This document shows, piece after piece, positions 1 through 6,979 of a stretch of DNA of 28,240 nt. Every line of letters starts with the position of its first letter. Positions within the stretch are counted from its first letter, which is position 1. The DNA is from a virus: IMG/VR virus record IMGVR_UViG_3300032462_000056, positions 1 through 28,240 of that record, one strand, 5' to 3'. The notes beneath the pieces were generated by a model. It searched no databases. It saw nothing but the letters and a program-made list of their open reading frames with translations, and had not been told where the DNA came from. A program made the position numbers and the translations under genes.

Positions 1-53
1 TCGACAAAAAAATTCGAAAACTGCGGTCTGATTGGTTCAGAAAAATAAAATGA
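1..53 (+). CDS. 3' end of a PDWF-repeat protein (5' end outside window)
   Basis: The first 53 bases read in frame as DKKIRKLRSDWFRKIK followed by TGA. This is the end of the same module that fills the next gene, so the upstream gene belongs to the same family. Its TGA overlaps the ATG of the next gene as ATGA, which suggests co-translation. Function unknown; only the last ~16 residues are visible. Confidence 0.6.
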   Translation, partial: DKKIRKLRSDWFRKIK

Positions 54-1054
54 CACTCAAAACATGGCAATTACAACTCTTAGAATCAATTGACGGCTGG
101 GAGAAGTTCTGCTTAACTCAATCTGATATTGCTGACCAGAAGAAACAACAGTTTTTGGACATGGCTAAGAATGGCGAGCCAAGACCGGATCAAAGAAAGC
201 ATCCTTTTGGAAAATCTTTGACTCATTATACAAGTCAAAAAAGTAAAATATACGATCAAAACTTTGATGGGCAAATTCGCAATTTAAGACCTGATTGGTT
301 TGTGTTTCGATCTGACATTGCCAATCAAAAAAAACAAAAAATTCTGGAGATGGCTAAAAACAACGAGCCAAGACCAGTTCAAAAGCTGCATGAATTGGGA
401 CTTGCCTTGAGTTCTTATTCAAGTCCAAGTTCTGGAAGTTATGATCCAATCTTCGACAAACAGATTCGCAAACTCAGGTTTGATTGGTTTGTATCAATGT
501 CTGACACTGCGAATCAGAAGAAACAACAACTTCTGGAAATGGCACACAATGGCGAGCCAAGACCAAATCAAAAAACCAATCTTGGAATTGCTCTCAGCAA
601 CTACAAAAATCCGAATAATTCATGCTACGATCCAGAGTTTGTAGCAGAAATCATCAAGCTCAAATCTGATTGGTTTGTGTCATCGTGTGATAAAAACAAG
701 AAACAACTTCTGGAAATGGCACAAAATGGTGAACCAAGACCAAATCAAAGAACTCATGAATTAGGACGGGTTTTGTGTTTCTACACAAATCAAAATAACC
801 CATGCTACGATCCAGAGTTCTCGTCAGAGATTCTTAAAGTCAAACCTGATTGGTTTGTGTCTCAGTCCGACATTGCTGAGCAGAAGAAGAAACAATTATT
901 TGAGGTGGCGAGAAACGGTGAGCCAAAACCAAAACATAGCACACATAAATTAGGACAGGTTTTATGTAGTTACATGAATCCAAATCATGGATCATACGAC
1001 CCAGACTTCAACAAAGAAATTCGCAAGCTCAGACCTGATTGGTTTAGGAGTTGA
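50..1054 (+). CDS. Five-module PDWF-repeat protein, function unknown
   Basis: A 334-residue protein made almost wholly of five tandem modules of about 62 residues, whose DWF ends fall near residues 84, 147, 209, 269 and 332. Each module has a KKQ-L-E-MA helix, the signature NGEPRP, a segment LG-x-x-L-x-x-Y, then YDPEF and a basic stretch ending RPDWF. An in-frame TTG at 32 exists, but the ATG at 50 is preferred because it overlaps the previous stop as ATGA. The general plan (basic, short, tandem, with LG..L..Y and a terminal aromatic) recalls helicase-associated DNA-binding repeats, but I cannot assign it to a named family. Nucleic-acid binding is an inference from the repeated basic modules and the nearby homing genes. 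Related copies lie on both sides, so the family grew by local duplication. Confidence 0.75.
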   Translation: MTLKTWQLQLLESIDGWEKFCLTQSDIADQKKQQFLDMAKNGEPRPDQRKHPFGKSLTHYTSQKSKIYDQNFDGQIRNLRPDWFVFRSDIANQKKQKILEMAKNNEPRPVQKLHELGLALSSYSSPSSGSYDPIFDKQIRKLRFDWFVSMSDTANQKKQQLLEMAHNGEPRPNQKTNLGIALSNYKNPNNSCYDPEFVAEIIKLKSDWFVSSCDKNKKQLLEMAQNGEPRPNQRTHELGRVLCFYTNQNNPCYDPEFSSEILKVKPDWFVSQSDIAEQKKKQLFEVARNGEPKPKHSTHKLGQVLCSYMNPNHGSYDPDFNKEIRKLRPDWFRS

Positions 1055-1078
1055 CACTCAATAATCTTTTGTTATGAT
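1051..1078 (+). promoter_or_regulatory. Near-consensus sigma70-type promoter
   Basis: TTGACA at 1051-1056 and TATGAT at 1073-1078 are separated by 16 bases. The -35 overlaps the stop codon of the five-module gene. It faces the broken repeat copy at 1120, whose GGAG ribosome site is at 1107-1110. Confidence 0.6.
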
Positions 1079-1119
1079 GCGTAGTGGTTACTTAATTATC
1101 TGATTTGGAGAATGTAGCG

Positions 1120-1286
1120 ATGAGTGACGAAGCAAAGGCGAAGAAGCAAAGGCGAAGAAGCAACAACTTATGGAAATGGCTCGTAATGGCGAACCACGAC
1201 CACGACCACGACTAGGATCATATGACCCAGATTTCGACAAAGAAATTCGAGAACTGCGACCTGATTGGTTTACAAAAAACAACTGA
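1120..1286 (+). pseudogene. Broken single-module PDWF-repeat gene
   Basis: From ATG 1120 the frame reads MSDEAKAKKQ and then runs into an out-of-frame TAG. A second frame downstream continues the family pattern (QQLMEMARNGEPRP, then GSYDPDFDKEIRELRPDWF) to a TGA at 1284-1286. The two frames are split by a 14-bp tandem duplication (1130-1157); removing one unit joins them exactly. The remaining module also lacks about 15-17 residues between NGEPRP and YDPDF compared with full modules, so it was already shortened. Promoter and ribosome site look intact. Either a dead copy or a slippage-switchable one. Confidence 0.65.
1130..1157 (+). repeat. 14-bp tandem duplication causing a frameshift
   Basis: The unit AAGCAAAGGCGAAG occurs twice head to tail at 1130-1143 and 1144-1157. 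Fourteen is not a multiple of three, so the duplication shifts the reading frame of the surrounding repeat gene. Confidence 0.85.
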
Positions 1287-1299
1287 TTAGCTGAATATA

Positions 1300-1329
1300 A
1301 AACCCGTAGTCGGAAACGACTACGGGTTT
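1300..1329. terminator. Strong bidirectional intrinsic terminator
   Basis: A perfect 13-bp stem (1300-1312 with 1317-1329) closes on a GAAA loop and is followed by a T-run on the plus strand; the A-run on the left gives a shorter U-run on the minus strand. It ends the PDWF-repeat cluster and could also stop the minus-strand endonuclease transcript. Confidence 0.85.
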
Positions 1330-1459
1330 TTCTTTTTTCAAATTTTTGAAAACTTTTTTGACCCGTACTCTCCCCAGTTTCCCACTTTCCAAGTAAGCTA
1401 TCAGATTTGAAAAATTAGGCAATGCAGAAAACTTATCATAAGTAACAGTTTGGAAAAAT

Positions 1460-2899
1460 TTATATATTAAACAACCAACGCTTCTTGCCACAATCCCAAA
1501 TTCTTGCCAATCCTCTTGCATGTGCCCAATCATATTCTGTCATGCCTTCTGGACAATTCACAACGCCTTTCTTTTGACTTTGCTTGCTGATGCGTTCATT
1601 AGGTTTCTTAATGTCAACATAACTGTAGTCTGGATTGTAATCCTTGACCATTTCAAAGTTTAATGCAAGGTAAACTTTGCCAAGACTCCAGCGATTGTCG
1701 CTAAAACTGATTATTTCTGTATGACCTCTGTCTTTTGCCCAAGAGACACATTTTGAAAACAACTTGCTTGCACCACCAGTAATCTGAAATCCATGTTTGA
1801 AGCAAAGTCTGTCTAACACAAGAGCATTGACTTGACGATTGTGACGACCAAGAGACATGACTCCAATAAGCTCTGAATCATGAAATAAACCAAAGAAAAC
1901 AACTCCAAGATTATTCTTTCCTTGAATGTGATAATCGCTAAAAAACCTTCTCCCAACTTCTTTGTCAATTTCTTCAACAATACATTTTCTTGCATAAAGT
2001 CGTGTGTCATTGATTCCTAAAATTGATTTTATATGTCCTTTACATTGCAATTCTCTTTTCTCCCATTCATCTGAGAATATTGTTAAAAGTTGAACGCCTT
2101 GTTCTAAACATTTTTTGTATTTGTTATGATGATATTTATTGTTTCGTGATGCAGATGAAAATTCATGGTGCCAGTGTAAACCACAATACTCTATTCCTAA
2201 TTTTCGATCATCATCATAAATGTCAATTTCAAAACCGGGTATTAATTTCCTTGTCGAACTGAAATTGAATCCAAAAGAGTTTAACCATTCTTCAATGCTC
2301 TTTTGTGTTTTTCCATAATTATTGGCTGGGAATTTTCCAAAATTTGCAACACAAGTATCCATTGCTTTTTTTCTTAACTCTGGATCTTGTAGAGCATGTG
2401 ACACTCCGTAAATTGACATTAGCGTTTGTTCTTGTTTGTTTTTAATATCCTTGTTCTGAGTTGGATTTGATGCACCGTACTTGTCTTGTATAATTTTCTT
2501 TATTTTGTCTTTAATATCAGAGTTTTGAAAAACATTATCAGTTCCATAACGCTCCCGACATGTTTTATTTTGTTTTTCTTTAATACGAGCATTTTGCATA
2601 GGATTTTCAACGCCGAAGGCTTCCAGATTAGTCTTGGCTATCTTATCTTTTATTTCTTTATTTTGGAAAGCATTGTCAGTGCCAAATACCAATTTATTGG
2701 TTTTTACTCGTTTCTTTTGTATACATTTTTTATCACTACAACTGTCTGATTTTATATGTTGCCATGATCTTAAAATATTGTTTTTGAGTCTATCGAAAAC
2801 ATTACCACAATAATCACACTGACAAACAATCTTTGCTTTCTTAGAAGCTTCTTCAAACTGTTTGCCAAGTTTTTCAAATGTTTCTTTTTCTAATATCAT
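1460..2899 (-). CDS. Homing-type endonuclease, Vsr-like EDxHD class with DUF723-type repeats
   Basis: A 479-residue protein. Residues ~26-60 carry Cys pairs (CDYC, then C54 and C59) that look like a zinc finger. Residues ~70-190 hold about five copies of a YG-x-x-N-x-x-QN-x-x-IK-x-K unit, as found at the N-terminus of phage homing endonucleases (DUF723 type). Residues ~220-280 contain PGFEIDIY, then GIEYCGLHWHHEF and later LLTIFSDEW, matching the very-short-patch-repair fold of EDxHD enzymes such as I-Bth0305I. The last ~150 residues resemble an acetyltransferase-like domain that often follows this core. The ATG at 2899 is chosen because it overlaps the HNH gene's TGA as ATGA and has AAGGAAA upstream; a longer start at 2935 lacks these. 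Likely role: DNA cleavage promoting its own spread. Target site unknown. Confidence 0.75.
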   Translation of the reverse strand: MILEKETFEKLGKQFEEASKKAKIVCQCDYCGNVFDRLKNNILRSWQHIKSDSCSDKKCIQKKRVKTNKLVFGTDNAFQNKEIKDKIAKTNLEAFGVENPMQNARIKEKQNKTCRERYGTDNVFQNSDIKDKIKKIIQDKYGASNPTQNKDIKNKQEQTLMSIYGVSHALQDPELRKKAMDTCVANFGKFPANNYGKTQKSIEEWLNSFGFNFSSTRKLIPGFEIDIYDDDRKLGIEYCGLHWHHEFSSASRNNKYHHNKYKKCLEQGVQLLTIFSDEWEKRELQCKGHIKSILGINDTRLYARKCIVEEIDKEVGRRFFSDYHIQGKNNLGVVFFGLFHDSELIGVMSLGRHNRQVNALVLDRLCFKHGFQITGGASKLFSKCVSWAKDRGHTEIISFSDNRWSLGKVYLALNFEMVKDYNPDYSYVDIKKPNERISKQSQKKGVVNCPEGMTEYDWAHARGLARIWDCGKKRWLFNI

Positions 2900-3648
2900 G
2901 ATATTTCCTTTATAAATGTAACTGATTTTAGCCATAATTTTAATTCTGACATAAAGTCTTCATCAAGTTTATCCATCTTCATTACATTTATCCAAAGATG
3001 AACAAATCGTAAATTAACAATATCATGAGTGCCACCTTTGGATAAAGGAATAATATGATCAAGTGAAGCTGTGTCGCCAAGTATCAATGGATTGTTTGTA
3101 ACAGCACACAATCCATGTTGAGATTCGAAAAGATCACATAATTCTTGATGGCGATTTCTCGAACCAAAATGATTTGCTGATAAATTTTTGAAGAAACAAA
3201 TTCTACAAGAATTAACAGATTCCAATGATTGGCTTTTCCCACAATAAACACAAATTCCATTAGTTTTACGTTCGATGTATTCTTGCCTTTGTTGTTCTTT
3301 TTGTTTTGAAAAACATTCAGCACATAATCGTTTTAATGATTGGTCTCGTTCCTTTCCACAGGCAGTACACAAACCTTGTTGGATTCTAGTATCAGTTACC
3401 TTTTTTGACTTTTTTCTATTGTTCAACATATGTTTTTCACAATAGACATGATTTTCTACGACTTTACTAAGGCATCTTCTACATGTGCTTTTTTCATCTC
3501 TCTTTTGATGAAATTTTATTTCATATTCTTTTATCTTATTAACACAAATTTCACATGTTTGTCTTCCTGCATGAAATGTTCTTAAACCACATCTGAAACA
3601 CAATCCTTGTGACAAACGTTTTTCTTTTGTTGCTTTAGAAACTCCCAT
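2896..3648 (-). CDS. HNH endonuclease with multiple zinc-knuckle pairs
   Basis: A 250-residue protein. The first ~155 residues hold a series of CxxC pairs (C17/C20, C32/C35, C56/C59, C94/C97, C109/C112, C133/C136, C148/C151), predicting three or four zinc ribbons for DNA binding. Residues ~180-225 form an HNH nuclease core: LDHIIPLSKGG supplies the DH pair (H198), followed by N212 in IVNLRFVH and a downstream Asn/His. A homing or group-I-intron-associated role fits the family and the position next to the capsid gene. The start has AAGGAAT upstream. It is coupled by ATGA to the Vsr-like endonuclease, making a two-enzyme operon. Confidence 0.8.
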   Translation of the reverse strand: MGVSKATKEKRLSQGLCFRCGLRTFHAGRQTCEICVNKIKEYEIKFHQKRDEKSTCRRCLSKVVENHVYCEKHMLNNRKKSKKVTDTRIQQGLCTACGKERDQSLKRLCAECFSKQKEQQRQEYIERKTNGICVYCGKSQSLESVNSCRICFFKNLSANHFGSRNRHQELCDLFESQHGLCAVTNNPLILGDTASLDHIIPLSKGGTHDIVNLRFVHLWINVMKMDKLDEDFMSELKLWLKSVTFIKEIS

Positions 3649-3670
3649 TTGATTATTCCTTAAAAAATAG

Positions 3671-3822
3671 TTTCATATAGAGTATAATAGTTTCATATGG
3701 AGTAAATTTCAATAAAAAAATTTCATATTGTTGAATTTTTAATGAAAAGATTTTCATTAAAAATTGTTTCATAATATTGCAAAACATTGAGGTTTCATAT
3801 GGTGTAAATTTAAATAAAAAAA
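3671..3822. repeat. AT-rich repeat patch built on TTTCATATGGAGTA units
   Basis: A 30-base unit beginning TTTCATATGGAGTAAATTTC and ending in an A-run occurs at 3691-3720 and again at 3793-3822 with two differences. A partial copy (TTTCATATAGAGTATAATAG) precedes the first at 3671-3690, and weaker TTTCATATTG and TTTCATAATATTG copies lie between. Read on the minus strand these give ACTCCATATGAAACTAT and ACTCTATATGAAACTAT just upstream of the HNH gene, so they may be promoter or binding sites. Confidence 0.7.
3734..3765. repeat. Long AT-rich inverted repeat
   Basis: Perfect 15-bp arms (3734-3748 and 3751-3765; left arm AATTTTTAATGAAAA) separated by two bases, inside the repeat patch between the capsid terminator and the HNH gene. 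No T-run follows, so it is more likely a protein-binding or cruciform site than a terminator. Confidence 0.7.
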
Positions 3823-3850
3823 GCCATGTTAGCTTTCACTAACATGGCTT
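3821..3850 (-). terminator. Intrinsic terminator of the capsid operon
   Basis: A 12-bp stem (3821-3832 with 3839-3850, six-base loop) with core GCCATGTTAG/CTAACATGGC is followed on the minus strand by a run of seven T. It lies 29 bases beyond the major capsid stop codon. Confidence 0.85.
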
Positions 3851-3878
3851 TAAGTGCTTTGTTTTCAACAACTTATGT

Positions 3879-5330
3879 CTAAATTATGAAATTAGCAATC
3901 GACATTCTTGCGTAAAATTTAGCTCCCTCACGCAGCAACTTTTTCCCATACCGAGTTAAAATTCCTTTTCTTGGACAGAATGATTCTGGGTCAAGAACAA
4001 CTGGCGTTTGAGTGAGTGGTACGTATGGGCAATAAAAATAGCCACTGTCCATGTAAGAGTCACCCTTATACCCCATCAGGATCTGGCCCTGTGGGAAGAG
4101 TGGATCTTTGTACAGTCTCCAACGATTATTAATAGTACCTACGTACTGAATACCCAAGCTACTTGTGAAGGTTTCTGAAGGTGCCGGTGCGAATCCTGCT
4201 GTTGCAGTTTCGAACACAGACGCAACTTCAGGAGAAGTGACAAGCCAGTTACATCCGCCACGGAGGGTCTTACGATGAACGACGTTAGAAACTTCAACAA
4301 CCTTAACATACAGAGACTCGTACTTCTCTTTGATAGTATCCCCTAGTGCTGTGTTGAAGTCCCACACTGCGATAGTACCTGCGTTGTTACGAAGGTCTGT
4401 CAACACTTCACGATCGATTTCGAGGTTAATTTCCTGAGCAAGAACTGCTGTGAGTTCAGCTTCGGCATCAAGGTTGTGTTGTGATCGAAGATCTTGTTGA
4501 GCTTCGTATGACCAAACAGCCTTTAGCTTACGTGTCTTAGCGGCAATTTCTTCCGATTCGACAACGAGGTTAACTTCTGGAAGATCTTGGTTACATTCCA
4601 TGTTGTATTCGTAAGAAGTTACAATACGGTTTGCACCCGGATCATTATTCCATGACATTGTCATTTCGCCAGTCACTAGATCAAGAGTTCCACCAGTAGC
4701 CTTGTTGGCTGGTGCTCCAATATCTGTGAAGGTGAATGTTCCGCTTTCTGCAACGACGAAAGTCTGAACGGCAACAGAGCCATCATAGATAGTTCCTGTC
4801 ATTGTTCCGGCGAGAACTGGAGTGTGTTCCAGAGGAGCATAGATTGAGTTGGTGTCTCCACCAGCGTCAGTGCTAGATGTTTCGTTCTGGATGAACTGGT
4901 GTGTGTAGAAGATATCAAGGTTGCCATCACCAGAGGCCAACTGCTGCAACGATGTTGCGTCGTCAGATGGATAGCCGCTGTTCAGATCGGCTCCTCTCAT
5001 TGCTCCCTTGTTGCTGCTATATCGGAATCTCAGGTAGTACACCAAACCTGTTGGACCGAGCAGAGGCTGAACGCTAACAACTTTGTTGGCGATCAACTGT
5101 GGATAAATACGACGAACAAGTGGAATTGAGATTCTCTTGAACTGAGCGATGTCACCGGTATCGGTCATAGCTTCGTTCATAAGTCTCTGATTTTCCAGAA
5201 GTACAGAGGCCGTGGCTCTTTCATAGCGGTTGCTGATGCCATCAAGCATCGACTTACCGTTTCTCAAAGGCTTTGACCATCTGGCTTCAATTTCTCTTGC
5301 TTCGTTTAGATAACGTGCATTAAAAGACAT
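3879..5330 (-). CDS. gp23: Major capsid protein, T4 gp23 type
   Basis: A 483-residue protein that forms the head lattice. The N-terminus has the LLENQ region typical of T4-like capsid propeptides, followed by ISIPLVRRIYPQLIANKVV and the hallmark VQPLLGPTGLVYYLRFRY. The N-terminal ~50 residues are probably removed by the prohead protease; candidate hydrophobic-x-Glu sites are LLE at 44-46 and MNE at 51-53, the latter at the boundary where the conserved body begins. RNA start: AGGG six bases before the ATG. Last gene of the core/protease/scaffold/capsid operon and followed by a strong terminator. Codon choice is less AT-biased than in the accessory genes, as expected for a highly expressed gene. 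Confidence 0.93.
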   Translation of the reverse strand: MSFNARYLNEAREIEARWSKPLRNGKSMLDGISNRYERATASVLLENQRLMNEAMTDTGDIAQFKRISIPLVRRIYPQLIANKVVSVQPLLGPTGLVYYLRFRYSSNKGAMRGADLNSGYPSDDATSLQQLASGDGNLDIFYTHQFIQNETSSTDAGGDTNSIYAPLEHTPVLAGTMTGTIYDGSVAVQTFVVAESGTFTFTDIGAPANKATGGTLDLVTGEMTMSWNNDPGANRIVTSYEYNMECNQDLPEVNLVVESEEIAAKTRKLKAVWSYEAQQDLRSQHNLDAEAELTAVLAQEINLEIDREVLTDLRNNAGTIAVWDFNTALGDTIKEKYESLYVKVVEVSNVVHRKTLRGGCNWLVTSPEVASVFETATAGFAPAPSETFTSSLGIQYVGTINNRWRLYKDPLFPQGQILMGYKGDSYMDSGYFYCPYVPLTQTPVVLDPESFCPRKGILTRYGKKLLREGAKFYARMSIANFII

Positions 5331-5371
5331 TGTTTTCCCTCTTTTTTCTTAAGCTAAAAGCTTATGTTAAA

Positions 5372-6268
5372 TTATCTGGACTCTTGTAGTCCAGAAAGTA
5401 CCAGAAGATCGGTTAGGGGATCAGAGCCTTCCATCAGGTACTGATCTTTGCCTTCCGAATTTGGTGCGGCGTATTCAGACATGATCTGATCGGCACCAAC
5501 TCTATTGCCACGCCCACTTGCATTCTTTACTTTGCTTGCTCTTTCTTTTCTTTCTACTTTAGCTGCTTCTGTCAGCAAGCCATTAGCTTCACGAACTTGC
5601 TCATTGAGCTTGTTATTGTGAGCCGACAGTCTGACATTCTTGGCTTCAACAATTCGGATTTGTCCTTTGATGAATTCCAATTGCTTATGTGTTTCTTCGA
5701 TCTTGGCAGAAGAGACTCCTCCGAGATCGTCATTATCAATATAGTCTGAAAGCATTTCTGCCATCTTGGAGACAACAACTCTATGTTCTGCGATGCGTGG
5801 ATCGCTAAGAACATCACGTTTAGCGTGTTCGTAGATTTCTTCTTCTTGGAGACCAAGGAACTGATCGACTTTTTCAACCATGAATTCCTTCATCTCATGC
5901 AGCTTCTTGTCGAACTCTTCGTAGAGTTCTACTTCGATGCCGCCATTCTTGCCTTTTTCTCCCTGAAGTTCTTGGTAGGCTTCTTCGAAACCTTCTTCAA
6001 GAGCGGTTTCGAATTCTGAACGCTGTTCGTCAAGTCGTGTCATCAATGAGCCAATAATTTCATAGGCTTGTTGATAACCTTGTTCGGCTACGATTTCTGT
6101 ACGAGATTTTTCATCTGAGATTTGAGAGTAAGCTTCTTCAAGCTTGCTCTGGAACTCTGATTCCAGTCCCTTATATTGTTCAGCCATCATATCTTCCACG
6201 GCTTTGCGAACCTCGTTCACATGCTCAGCCGGGAGGATCTTCTTCAGTGCTTCTGTGATCTTGTCCAT
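5372..6268 (-). CDS. gp22: Prohead scaffolding core protein, T4 gp22 type
   Basis: A 298-residue, highly charged, helix- and coiled-coil-rich protein (many Glu/Lys/Gln heptads through residues 20-235) with a C-terminal tail rich in Gly/Asn/Asp. Length, composition and place between the protease and the capsid gene match T4 gp22, the internal scaffold that is degraded by gp21 during maturation. Its ATG shares one base with the protease stop (TAATG). No catalytic motif is present. Assignment rests on synteny plus composition rather than on a sharp sequence motif. Confidence 0.85.
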   Translation of the reverse strand: MDKITEALKKILPAEHVNEVRKAVEDMMAEQYKGLESEFQSKLEEAYSQISDEKSRTEIVAEQGYQQAYEIIGSLMTRLDEQRSEFETALEEGFEEAYQELQGEKGKNGGIEVELYEEFDKKLHEMKEFMVEKVDQFLGLQEEEIYEHAKRDVLSDPRIAEHRVVVSKMAEMLSDYIDNDDLGGVSSAKIEETHKQLEFIKGQIRIVEAKNVRLSAHNNKLNEQVREANGLLTEAAKVERKERASKVKNASGRGNRVGADQIMSEYAAPNSEGKDQYLMEGSDPLTDLLVLSGLQESR

Positions 6269-6960
6269 TAGTTTAACCTCGACTTAATTTTATCTGCTTG
6301 AGATTTCACAAAGCCGCCTAAACAAGCGATCAATGCTTCTTTGTTAACGGTATCTATGCTGCTGGTCTCATTTTTGTTAACTGTTTTAGCAACTTCTTTG
6401 CGAAGTGATTCTTCACGAGAATGAATCACACTTTCTTTCTTACTTGTTACTTTTTCTTGGAATGCTGAGAAAGTGCTAGGATCAGCAACTGCATCAAAGG
6501 TAATAAGTTTATAACTTTCACCAATAACTAAAATGCCATCTTCATTAACTTTCCCATTGCCCACCCCTCGTGAGCTAATTCCGACTTTCACCCCATCTTC
6601 AATTAAAGCTTTTAGAACTTTACCGTGAGGTGTGTTAAGAATTTCTCCTTCGCCCATTAAGATGTTGCCTTCCCACCATAGTTTAGTAACAATGTGAGAT
6701 GCGTTAGCGAAGTGTATAATACTATCAGTAGGATGATCTAGTTCTCCGATAAGTCTGCGATCAGAAATAGCTTCTTGCAGACGACTCAGATTTTCATCAA
6801 GAACATCATACGGATACATTCTTTTATTTTTGTTGATCGCCTCTGCTTCTTGGAACTTACCTCTAAACTTCACGAGACCCTTACTTGATGTAGTGCCTTC
6901 GTGAAGTTTAAATTCGAAGCCGGAGTGCGTACAACAATCGACTAATAACATTTCATCCAT
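6268..6960 (-). CDS. gp21: Prohead maturation protease, T4 gp21 type (S80)
   Basis: A 230-residue serine protease. The family signatures are all visible: KNKRMYP near residues 44-50, the catalytic His in GELDHP (H76), the catalytic Ser in GISSRG (S129/S130), and ITFDAVADPS near 153-162, which carries the acidic position. In T4 the enzyme cuts scaffold, capsid propeptide and packaged internal proteins at hydrophobic-x-Glu sites. The Ser/Thr/Lys-rich C-terminus (~170-230) is likely the self-removed part. The start has GGAGTG six bases upstream. Confidence 0.92.
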   Translation of the reverse strand: MDEMLLVDCCTHSGFEFKLHEGTTSSKGLVKFRGKFQEAEAINKNKRMYPYDVLDENLSRLQEAISDRRLIGELDHPTDSIIHFANASHIVTKLWWEGNILMGEGEILNTPHGKVLKALIEDGVKVGISSRGVGNGKVNEDGILVIGESYKLITFDAVADPSTFSAFQEKVTSKKESVIHSREESLRKEVAKTVNKNETSSIDTVNKEALIACLGGFVKSQADKIKSRLN

Positions 6961-6979
6961 GGCTACACTCCTTAATGAT

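Noticed and set aside
1270-1533. 87-residue minus-strand frame
   Set aside because: Overlaps the endonuclease gene and crosses the terminator; no recognisable features.
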